Shown here: piece by piece, positions 49,641 to 61,400 of the stretch
Layout of the letters: each line of letters begins with the position of its first letter
Position numbering within the stretch: position 1 is the first letter of the stretch
Origin: Ectobius pallidus
Lineage: Eukaryota > Arthropoda > Insecta > Blattodea > Ectobiidae
Length of the DNA: 64,000 nt
Assembly: GCA_964059195.1 (NCBI GenBank)
Contig: CAXKWD010000015.1
Location: 1,302,001-1,366,000 of the forward strand
Reading direction: 5' to 3'
The notes under the pieces: model-generated
The model's input: the letters and a program-made list of their open reading frames with translations, nothing else
What the model was told of the DNA's origin: nothing
Database searches by the model: none
Program-made: the position numbers and the translations under genes

Positions 49641-52120
49641 ATGACATTGCTAGGAAACAGTTTCGTATTTGGAGATGGCATTGCTAAGCTACAGTTTCTT
49701 GTTCAAGATGTCAATGCTAAGCAACAGTCAGGTGTTTTAAAAACATCATTGCTAAGCAACAGTTTCCGGTTTAGACTGGCATCGCTAGGCAACACTTTTG
49801 TGATAGAAAAATCTAATTGTTAGGCAGCCAAATTGTCTTTAAAAGTTACATTGCTAGGAAAAGTTACGACTTTGAAAAATGCATTGAAAGGTAAAGGTTT
49901 TGTGTCAGAAATTGACATATCTCCGCAACAGTATCTTTTTTTAAAAGCTTTTAATAGGTAGCAATATTATGATTAAAAATGACATTGCTAAGCAACAGAT
50001 CTTTTTGATGACATTGCTAGGCAACAGTTTCCGGTTTAGACTGGCATGGCTAGGCAAAACTTTCGTGATAGAAAAATTACATTGTTAGGCAGCCAAATAG
50101 TATTTAAAAATTACATTGCTAGGAAAAAGTTTCGACTTTGAATAATGCATTGAAATGTAAAAGTTTGGTGTCTGAAATTGACATAGCTACGCAACAGTAT
50201 ATATTTTAAAAGTTTATAATAGGTAGCAATATTGTGTTTATAAATGACATTGCTAAGAAAAGTTATTTTTTATGACATTGCTAGGCAACAGTTTCCGGTT
50301 TAAAATGGCATTGCTAGGCAACACTTTCGTGTTTTAAAACTCATTGCTAGGCAACAGTATTCTTTCTGTTCAAGCAAAATTTACAACCCATGTTTTGCCA
50401 TTAGCATTTCACCGATATTTTCATTGTATGTATTGATCATTGAGGGATTAAAAACTATTCCTTATAGATGACATTGCTAGGCAACAGTTTCGTATTTGGA
50501 GATGGCATTGCTAAGCTACAGTTTCTTGTTCAAGATCTCAATGCTAAGCAACAGTCAAGTGTTTTAAAAACATCATTGCTAAGCAACAGTTTCCGGTTTA
50601 GACTGGCATCGCTAGGCAACACTTTTGTGATAGAAAAATCTAATTGTTAGGCAGCCAAATTGTCTTTAAAAGTTACATTGCTAGGAAAAGTTACGTCTTT
50701 GAAAAATGAATTGAAAGGTAAAGGTTTTGTGTCAGAAATTGACATATCTCCGCAACAGTATCTTTTTTTAAAAGCTTTTAATAGGTAGCAATATTATGAT
50801 TAAAAATGATATTGCTAAGCAACAGATCTTTTTGATGACATTGCTAGGCAACAGTTTCCGGTTTAGACTGGCATGGCTAGGCAAAACTTTCGTGATAGAA
50901 AAATTACATTGTTAGGCAGCCAAATAGTATTTAAAAATTACATTGCTAGGAAAAAGTTTCGTCTTTGAATAATGCATTGAAATGTAAAAGTTTGGTGTCT
51001 GAAATTGACATTGCTACGCAACAGGATATATTTTAAAAGTTTATAATAGGTAGCAATATTGTGTTTATAAATGACATTGCTAAGAAAAGTTATTTTTTAT
51101 GACATTGCTAGGCAACAGTTTCCGGTTTAAAATGGCATTGCTAGGCAACACTTTCGTGTTAAAACTCATTACTAGGCAACAGTATTCTTTCTATTCAAGC
51201 AAAATTTACAACCCATGTTTTGCCATTAGCATTTCACCGATATTTTCATTGTATGTATTGATCATGGAGGGATTAAAAACTATTCCTTATAGATGACATT
51301 GCTAGGCAACAGTTTCGTATTTGGAGATGGCATTGCTAAGCTACAGTTTCTTGTTCAAAATGTCAATGCTAAGCAACAGTCAGGTGTTTTAAAAACTTCA
51401 TTGCTAAGCAACAGTTTCCGCTTTAGACTGGCATCGCTAGGCAACACTTTTGTGATAGAAAAAATTTAATTGTTGGCAGCCAAATTGTCTTTAAAAGTTA
51501 CATTGCTAGGAAAAGATACGACTTTGAAAAATGCATTGAAAGGTAAAGGTTTTTTGTCCGAAATTGACATTGCTACGCAACAGTATCTTTTTTTAAAAGC
51601 TTTTAATAGGTAGCAATATTATGTTTAAGAATGACATTGCTAAGCAACAGATCTTTTTGATGACTTTGCTAGGCAACAGTTTCCGGTTTAGACTGGCATG
51701 GCTAGGCAAAACTTTCGTGATAGAAAAATTACATTGTTAGGCAGCCAAATTGTATTTAAAAATTACATTGCTAGGAAAAAGTTTCACTTTGAAAAATGCA
51801 TTGAAATGTAAAAGTTTTGTGTCTGAAATTGACATTGCTACGCAACAGTATATTTTTTTAAAAGTTTATAATAGGTAGCAATATTGTGTTTAAAAATGGC
51901 ATTGCTAAGCAACAGTTCTTTTTGACGACATTGCTAGGCAACAGTTCCCGGTTTAAAATGGCATTGCTAGGCAACACTTTCGTGTTTTAAAACTCATTGC
52001 TAGGCAACAGTATTCTTTCTGTTCAAGCAAAATTTACAACCCATGTTTTGCCATTAGCATTTCACCGATATTTTCATTGTATGTATTGATCATTGAGGGA
52101 TTAAAAACTATTCCTTATAG
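48815..52120 (+). repeat. Four-monomer block P/T-P''-Q''-S/T, second copy (3306 bp)
   Basis: Monomers start at 48815 (P/T hybrid), 49641 (P''), 50468 (Q'') and 51293 (S/T). Q'' and S/T repeat the private marks of the first copy (GATCTCAATGC, TCAAGTG, AAAAGATACG), so the two blocks are a recent tandem duplication. The first unit differs from T only in its left part, which is P-like. This fits a crossover between P and T monomers that set the duplication boundary. Confidence 0.84.
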
Positions 52121-55100
52121 ATGACATTGCTAGGAAACAGTTTCGTATTTGGAGATGGCATTGCTAAGCTACAGTTTCTTGTTCAAGATGTCAATGCTAA
52201 GCAACAGTCAGGTGTTTTAAAAACATCATTGCTAAGCAACAGTTTCCGGTTTAGACTGGCATCGCTAGGCAACACTTTTGTGATAGAAAAATCTAATTGT
52301 TAGGCAGCCAAATTGTCTTTAAAAGTTACATTGCTAGGAAAAGTTACGACTTTGAAAAATGCATTGAAAGGTAAAGGTTTTGTGTCAGAAATTGACATAT
52401 CTCCGCAACAGTATCTTTTTTTAAAAGCTTTTAATAGGTAGCAATATTATGATTAAAAATGACATTGCTAAGCAACAGATCTTTTTGATGACATTGCTAG
52501 GCAACAGTTTCCGGTTTAGACTGGCATGGCTAGGCAAAACTTTCGTGATAGAAAAATTACATTGTTAGGCAGCCAAATAGTATTTAAAAATTACATTGCT
52601 AGGAAAAAGTTTCGACTTTGAATAATGCATTGAAATGTAAAAGTTTGGTGTCTGAAATTGACATAGCTACGCAACAGTATATATTTTAAAAGTTTATAAT
52701 AGGTAGCAATATTGTGTTTATAAATGACATTGCTAAGAAAAGTTATTTTTTATGACATTGCTAGGCAACAGTTTCCGGTTTAAAATGGCATTGCTAGGCA
52801 ACACTTTCGTGTTTTAAAACTCATTGCTAGGCAACAGTATTCTTTCTGTTCAAGCAAAATTTACAACCCATGTTTTGCCATTAGCATTTCACCGATATTT
52901 TCATTGTATGTATTGATCATTGAGGGATTAAAAACTATTCCTTATAGATGACATTGCTAGGCAACAGTTTCGTATTTGGAGATGGCATTGCTAAGCTACA
53001 GTTTCTTGTTCAAGATCTCAATGCTAAGCAACAGTCAGGTGTTTTAAAAACATCATTGCTAAGCAACAGTTTCCGGTTTAGACTGGCATCGCTAGGCAAC
53101 ACTTTTGTGATAGAAAAATCTAATTGTTAGGCAGCCAAATTGTCTTTAAAAGTTACATTGCTAGGAAAAGTTACGTCTTTGAAAAATGAATTGAAAGGTA
53201 AAGGTTTTGTGTCAGAAATTGACATATCTCCGCTACAGTATCTTTTTTTAAAAGCTTTTAATAGGTAGCAATATTATGATTAAAAATGATATTGCTAAGC
53301 AACAGATCTTTTTGATGACATTGCTAGGCAACAGTTTCCGGTTTAGACTGGCATGGCTAGGCAAAACTTTCGTGATAGAAAAATTACATTGTTAGGCAGC
53401 CAAATAGTATTTAAAAATTACATTGCTAGGAAAAAGTTTCGTCTTTGAATAATGCATTGAAATGTAAAAGTTTGGTGTCTGAAATTGACATTGCTACGCA
53501 ACAGGATATATTTTAAAAGTTTATAATAGGTAGCAATATTGTGTTTATAAATGACATTGCTAAGAAAAGTTATTTTTTATGACATTGCTAGGCAACAGTT
53601 TCCGGTTTAAAATGGCATTGCTAGGCAACACTTTCGTGTTAAAACTCATTACTAGGCAACAGTATTCTTTCTATTCAAGCAAAATTTACAACCCATGTTT
53701 TGCCATTAGCATTTCACCGATATTTTCATTGTATGTATTGATCATGGAGGGATTAAAAACTATTCCTTATAGATGACATTGCTAGGCAACAGTTTCGTAT
53801 TTGGAGATGGCATTGCTAAGCTACAGTTTCTTGTTCAAAATGTCAATGCTAAGCAACAGTCAGGTGTTTTAAAAACTTCATTGCTAAGCAACAGTTTCCG
53901 GTTTAGACTGGCATCGCTAGGCAACACTTTTGTGATAGAAAAAATTTAATTGTTGGCAGCCAAATTGTCTTTAAAAGTTACATTGCTAGGAAAAGTTACG
54001 ACTTTGAAAAATGCATTGAAAGGTAAAGGTTTTTTGTCCGAAATTGACATTGCTACGCAACAGTATCTTTTTTTAAAAGCTTTTAATAGGTAGCAATATT
54101 ATGTTTAAGAATGACATTGCTAAGCAACAGATCTTTTTGATGACTTTGCTAGGCAACAGTTTCCGGTTTAGACTGGCATGGCTAGGCAAAACTTTCGTGA
54201 TAGAAAAATTACATTGTTAGGCAGCCAAATTGTATTTAAAAATTACATTGCTAGGAAAAAGTTTCACTTTGAAAAATGCATTGAAATGTAAAAGTTTTGT
54301 GTCTGAAATTGACATTGCTACGCAACAGTATATTTTTTTAAAAGTTTATAATAGGTAGCAATATTGTGTTTAAAAATGACATTGCTAAGCAACAGTTCTT
54401 TTTGACGACATTGCTAGGCAACAGTTCCCGGTTTAAAATGGCATTGCTAGGCAACACTTTCGTGTTTTAAAACTCATTGCTAGGCAACAGTATTCTTTCT
54501 GTTCAAGCAAAATTTACAACCCATGTTTTGCCATTAGCATTTCACCGATATTTTCAGTGTATGTATTGATCATTGAGGGATTAAAAACTATTCCTTATAG
54601 ATGACATTGCTAGGCAACAGTTTCGTATTTGGAGATGGCATTGCTAAGCTACAGTTTCTTGTTCAAGATGTCAATGCTAAGCAACAGTCAGGTGTTTTAA
54701 AAACATCATTGCTAAGCAACAGTTTCCGGTTTAGACTGGCATCGCTAGGCAACACTTTTGTGATAGAAAAATCTAATTGTTAGGCAGCCCAATTGTCTTT
54801 AAAAGTTACATTGCTAGGAAAAGTTACGACTTTGAAAAATGCATTGAAAGGTAAAGGTTTTGTGTCAGAAATTGACATATCTCCGCAACAGTATCTTTTT
54901 TTAAAAGCTTTTAATAGGTAGCAATATTATGATTAAAAATGACATTGCTAAGCAACAGATCTTTTTGATGACATTGCTAGGCAACAGTTTCCGGTTTAGA
55001 CTGGCATGGCTAGGCAAAACTTTCGTGATAGAAAAATTACATTGTTAGGCAGCCAAATAGTATTTAAAAATTACATTGCTAGGAAAAAGTTTCGTCTTTG

Positions 55101-55425
55101 AATAATGCATTGAAATGTAAAAGTTTGGTGTCTGAAATTGACATAGCTACGCAACAGTATATATTTTAAAAGTTTATAATAGGTAGCAATATTGTGTTTA
55201 TAAATGACATTGCTAAGAAAAGTTATTTTTTATGACATTGCTAGGCAACAGTTTCCGGTTTAAAATGGCATTGCTAGGCAACACTTTCGTGTTAAAACTC
55301 ATTGCTAGGCAACAGTATTCTTTCTGTTCAAGCAAAATTTACAACCCATGTTTTGCCATTAGCATTTCACCGATATTTTCATTGTATGTATTGATCATTG
55401 AGGGATTAAAAACTATTCCTTATAG

Positions 55426-55987
55426 ATGACATTCCTAGGCAACAGTTTCGTATTTGGAGATGGCATTGCTAAGCTACAGTTTCTTGTTCAAAATGTCAAT
55501 GCTAAGCAACAGTCAGGTGTTTTAAAAACTTCATTGCTAAGCAACAGTTTCCGGTTTAGACTGGCATCGCTAGGCAACACTTTTGTGATAGAAAAATTTA
55601 ATTGTTGGCAGCCAAATTGTCTTTAAAAGTTACATTGCTAGGAAAAGTTACGACTTTGAAAAATGCATTGAAAGGTAAAGGTTTTTTGTCCGAAATTGAC
55701 ATTGCTACGCAACAGTATCTTTTTTTAAAAGCTTTTAATAGGTAGCAATATTATGTTTAAGAATGACATTGCTAAGCAACAGATCTTTTTGATGACCTTG
55801 CTAGGCAACAGTTTCCGGTTTAAAATGGCATTGCTAGGCAACACTTTCGTGTTTTAAAACTCATTGCTAGGCAACAGTATTCTTTCTATTCAAGCAAAAT
55901 TTACAACCCATGTTTTGCCATTAGCATTTCACCGATATTTTCATTGTATGTATTGATCATTGAGGGATTAAAAACTATTCCTTATAG
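55426..55987 (+). repeat. Short monomer L (562 bp), third independent eight-subunit deletion
   Basis: Subunit 12 (GACCTTGCTAGGCAAC at 55795-55810, then AGTTTCCGGTTT) joins directly to the end of subunit 20 (AAAATGGCATTGC from about 55823). Subunits 13-20 are missing. The recombining copies were block II and truncated block III, unlike W and N, which used blocks I and II. The private GACCTTGC is kept in the full-length L at 61775. Confidence 0.88.
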
Positions 55988-56815
55988 ATGACATTGCTAG
56001 GCAACAGTTTCGTATTTGGAGATGGCATTGCTAAGCTACAGTTTCTTGTTCAAGATGTCAATGCTAAGCAAGAGTCAGGTGTTTTAAAAACTTCATTGCT
56101 AAGCAACAGTTTCCGGTTTAGACTGGCATCGCTAGGCAACACTTTTGTGATAGAAAAATCTAATTGTTAGGCAGCCAAATTGTCTTTAAAAGTTACATTG
56201 CTAGGAAAAGTTACGACTTTGAAAAATGCATTGAAAGGTAAAGGTTTTTTGTCCGAAATTGACATTGCTACGCAACAGTATCTTTTTTTAAAAGCTTTTA
56301 ATAGGTAGCAATATTATGTTTAAGAATGACATTGCTAAGCAACAGATCTTTTTGATGACTTTGCTAGGCAACAGTTTCCGGTTTAGACTGGCATGGCTAG
56401 GCAAAACTTTCGTGATAGAAAAATTACATTGTTAGGCAGCCAAATTGTATTTAAAAATTACATTGCTAGGAAAAAGTTTCACTTTGAAAAATGCATTGAA
56501 ATGTAAAGGTTTTGTGTCTGAAATTGACATTGCTACGCAACAGTATATTTTTTTAAAAGTTTATAATATGTAGCAATATTGTGTTTAAAAATGACATTGC
56601 TAAGCAACAGTTCTTTTTGACGACATTGCTAGGCAACAGTTCCCGGTTTAAAATGGCATTGCTAGGCAACACTTTCGTGTTTTAAAACTCATTGCTAGGC
56701 AACAGTATTCTTTCTATTCAAGCAAAATTTACAACCCATGTTTTGCCATTAGTATTTCACCGATATTTTCATTGTATGTATTGATCATTGAGGGATTAAA
56801 AACTATTCCTTATAG

Positions 56816-57643
56816 ATGACATTGCTAGGCAACAGTTTCGTATTTGGAGATGGCATTGCTAAGCTACAGTTCCTTGTTCAAAATGTCAATGCTAAGCAAC
56901 AGTCAGGTGTTTTAAAAACTTCATTGCTAAGCAACAGTTTCCGGTTTAGACTGGCATCGTTAGGCAACACTTTTGTGATAGAAAAATCTAATTGTTAGGC
57001 AGCCAAATTGTCTTTAAAAGTTACATTGCTAGGAAAAGTTACGACTTTGAAAAATGCATTGAAAGGTAAAGGATTTTTGGCAGAAATTTACATTGCTACG
57101 CAACAGTATCTTTTTTTAAAAGCTTTTAATAGGTAGCAATATTATGTTTAAAAATGACATTGCTAAGCAACAGATCTTTTTGATGACATTGCTAGGCAAC
57201 AGTTTCCGGTATAGACTGGCATGGCTAGGCAAAACTTTCGTGATAGAAAAATTACATTGTTAGGCAGCCAAATTGTATTTAAAAATTACATTGCTAGGAA
57301 AAAGTTTCACTTTGAAAAATGCATTGAAATGTAAAAGTCTTGTGTCTGAAATTGACATTGCTACGCAACAGTATATTTTTTTAAAAGTTTATAATATGTA
57401 GCAATATTGTGTTTAAAAATGACATTGCTAAGCAACAGTTCTTTTTGACGACATTGCTAGGCAACAGTTCCCGGTTTAAAATGGCATTGCTAGGCAACAC
57501 TTTCGTGTTTTAAAACTCATTGCTAGGCAACAGTATTCTTTCTGTTCAAGCAAAATTTACAACCCATGTTTTGCCATTAGCATTTCACCGATATTTTCAT
57601 TGTATGTATTGATCATTGAGGGATTAAAAACTATTCCTTATAG
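56816..57643 (+). repeat. O monomer, type found once
   Basis: This 828-bp unit has GGCATCGTTAGGC, GGATTTTTGGCAGAAATTTAC and AGTTCCTTGTTCAAAATG. The last mark is otherwise typical of B and C in the left domain. It sits between M and T where HOR copy a has N. It may be a left-domain-type monomer kept or re-introduced by exchange. Confidence 0.65.
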
Positions 57644-58469
57644 ATGACATTCCTAGGCAACAGTTTCGTATTTGGAGATGGCATTGCTAAGCTACAGTTT
57701 CTTGTTCAAAATGTCAATGCTAAGCAACAGTCAGGTGTTTTAAAAACTTCATTGCTAAGCAACAGTTTCCGGTTTAGACTGGCATCGCTAGGCAACACTT
57801 TTGTGATAGAAAAATTTAATTGTTGGCAGCCAAATTGTCTTTAAAAGTTACATTGCTAGGAAAAGTTACGACTTTGAAAAATGCATTGAAAGGTAAAGGT
57901 TTTTTGTCCGAAATTGACATTGCTACGCAACAGTATTTTTTTTAAAAGCTTTTAATAGGTAGCAATATTATGTTTAAGAATGACATTGCTAAGCAACAGA
58001 TCTTTTTGATGACTTTGCTAGGCAACAGTTTCCGGTTTAGACTGGCATGGCTAGGCAAAACTTTCGTGATAGAAAAATTACATTGTTAGGCAGCCAAATT
58101 GTATTTAAAAATTACATTCCTAGGAAAAAGTTTCACTTTGAAAAATGCATTGAAATGTAAAAGTTTTGTGTCTGAAATTGACATTGCTACGCAACAGTAT
58201 ATTTTTTTAAAAGTTTATAATAGGTAGCAATATTGTGTTTAAAAATGGCATTGCTAAGCAACAGTTCTTTTTGACGACATTGCTAGGCAACAGTTCCCGG
58301 TTTAAAATGGCATTGCTAGGCAACACTTTCGTGTTTTAAAACTCATTGCTAGGCAACAGTATTCTTTCTGTTCAAGCAAAATTTACAACCCATGTTTTGC
58401 CATTAGCATTTCACCGATATTTTCATTGTATGTATTGATCATTGAGGGATTAAAAACTATTCCTTATAG

Positions 58470-61400
58470 ATGACATTGCTAGGAAACAGTTTCGTATTTG
58501 GAGATGGCATTGCTAAGCTACAGTTTCTTGTTCAAGATGTCAATGCTAAGCAACAGTCAGGTGTTTTAAAAACATCATTGCTAAGCAACAGTTTCCGGTT
58601 TAGACTGGCATCGCTAGGCAACACTTTTGTGATAGAAAAATCTAATTGTTAGGCAGCCAAATTGTCTTTAAAAGTTACATTGCTAGGAAAAGTTACGACT
58701 TTGAAAAATGCATTGAAAGGTAAAGGTTTTGTGTCAGAAATTGACATATCTCCGCAACAGTATCTTTTTTTAAAAGCTTTTAATAGGTAGCAATATTATG
58801 ATTAAAAATGACATTGCTAAGCAACAGATCTTTTTGATGACATTGCTAGGCAACAGTTTCCGGTTTAGACTGGCATGGCTAGGCAAAACTTTCGTGATAG
58901 AAAAATTACATTGTTAGGCAGCCAAATAGTATTTAAAAATTACATTGCTAGGAAAAAGTTTCGACTTTGAATAATGCATTGAAATGTAAAAGTTTGGTGT
59001 CTGAAATTGACATAGCTACGCAACAGTATATATTTTAAAAGTTTATAATAGGTAGCAATATTGTGTTTATAAATGACATTGCTAAGAAAAGTTATTTTTT
59101 ATGACATTGCTAGGCAACAGTTTCCGGTTTAAAATGGCATTGCTAGGCAACACTTTCGTGTTTTAAAACTCATTGCTAGGCAACAGTATTCTTTCTGTTC
59201 AAGCAAAATTTACAACCCATGTTTTGCCATTAGCATTTCACCGATATTTTCATTGTATGTATTGATCATTGAGGGATTAAAAACTATTCCTTATAGATGA
59301 CATTGCTAGGCAACAGTTTCGTATTTGGAGATGGCATTGCTAAGCTACAGTTTCTTGTTCAAGATGTCAATGCTAAGCAACAGTCAGGTGTTTTAAAAAC
59401 ATCATTGCTAAGCAACAGTTTCCGGTTTAGACTGGCATCGCTAGGCAACACTTTTGTGATAGAAAAATCTAATTGTTAGGCAGCCAAATTGTCTTTAAAA
59501 GTTACATTGCTAGGAAAAGTTACGTCTTTGAAAAATGAATTGAAAGGTAAAGGTTTTGTGTCAGAAATTGACATATCTCCGCAACAGTATCTTTTTTTAA
59601 AAGCTTTTAATAGGTAGCAATATTATGATTAAAAATGATATTGCTAAGCAACAGATCTTTTTGATGACATTGCTAGGCAACAGTTTCCGGTTTAGACTGG
59701 CATGGCTAGGCAAAACTTTCGTGATAGAAAAATTACATTGTTAGGCAGCCAAATAGTATTTAAAAATTACATTGCTAGGAAAAAGTTTCGTCTTTGAATA
59801 ATGCATTGAAATGTAAAAGTTTGGTGTCTGAAATTGACATTGCTACGCAACAGGATATATTTTAAAAGTTTATAATAGTTAGCAATATTGTGTTTATAAA
59901 TGACATTGCTAAGAAAAGTTATTTTTTATGACATTGCTAGGCAACAGTTTCCGGTTAAAAATGGCATTGCTAGGCAACACTTTCGTGTTAAAACTCATTA
60001 CTAGGCAACAGTATTCTTTCTATTCAAGCAAAATTTACAACCCATGTTTTGCCATTAGCATTTCACCGATATTTTCATTGTATGTATTGATCATGGAGGG
60101 ATTAAAAACTATTCCTTATAGATGACATTGCTAGGCAACAGTTTCGTATTTGGAGATGGCATTGCTAAGCTACAGTTTCTTGTTCAAAATGTCAATGCTA
60201 AGCAACAGTCAGGTGTTTTAAAAACTTCATTGCTAAGCAACAGTTTCCGGTTTAGACTGGCATCGCTAGGCAACACTTTTGTGATAGAAAAAATTTAATT
60301 GTTGGCAGCCAAATTGTCTTTAAAAGTTACATTGCTAGGAAAAGTTACGACTTTGAAAAATGCATTGAAAGGTAAAGGTTTTTTGTCCGAAATTGACATT
60401 GCTACGCAACAGTATCTTTTTTTAAAAGCTTTTAATAGGTAGCAATATTATGTTTAAGAATGACATTGCTAAGCAACAGATCTTTTTGATGACTTTGCTA
60501 GGCAACAGTTTCCGGTTTATACTGGCATGGCTAGGCAAAACTATCGTGATAGAAAAATTACATTGTTAGGCAGCCAAATTGTATTTAAAAATTACATTGC
60601 TAGGAAAAAGTTTCACTTTGAAAAATGCATTGAAATGTAAAAGTTTTGTGTCTGAAATTGACATTGCTACGCAACAGTATATTTTTTTAAAAGTTTATAA
60701 TAGGTAGCAATATTGTGTTTAAAAATGACATTGCTAAGCAACAGTTCTTTTTGACGACATTGCTAGGCAACAGTTCCCGGTTTAAAATGGCATTGATAGG
60801 CAACACTTTCGTGTTTTAAAACTCATTGCTAGGCAACAGTATTCTTTCTGTTCAAGCAAAATTTACAACCCATGTTTTGCCATTAGCATTTCACCGATAT
60901 TTTCAGTGTATGTATTGATCATTGAGGGATTAAAAACTATTCCTTATAGATGACATTGCTAGGCAACAGTTTCGTATTTGGAGATGGCATTGCTAAGCTA
61001 CAGTTTCTTGTTCAAGATGTCAATGCTAAGCAACAGTCAGGTGTTTTAAAAACATCATTGCTAAGCAACAGTTTCCGGTTTAGACTGGCATCGCTAGGCA
61101 ACACTTTTGTGATAGAAAAATCTAATTGTTAGGCAGCCAAATTGTCTTTAAAAGTTACATTGCTAGGAAAAGTTACGACTTTGAAAAATGCATTGAAAGG
61201 TAAAGGTTTTGTGTCAGAAATTGACATATCTCCGCAACAGTATCTTTTTTTAAAAGCTTTTAATAGGTAGCAATATTATGATTAAAAATGACATTGCTAA
61301 GCAACAGATCTTTTTGATGACATTGCTAGGCAACAGTTTCCGGTTTAGACTGGCATGGCTAGGCAAAACTTTCGTGATAGAAAAATTACATTGTTAGGCA

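Larger units (their letters stand above)
52121..58469 (+). repeat. Right-domain HOR copy b: P''-Q-S-K-L(short)-M-O-T (6349 bp)
   Basis: Monomers start at 52121 (P''), 52948 (Q, with GATCTCAATGC but TCAGGTG), 53773 (S, with CAGTGTATG), 54601 (K), 55426 (L, 562 bp), 55988 (M), 56816 (O) and 57644 (T). M is marked by AAGCAAGAGTCAGG and AATATGTAGC. The first four monomers span 3305 bp, the same as in copies a and c. Confidence 0.82.
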
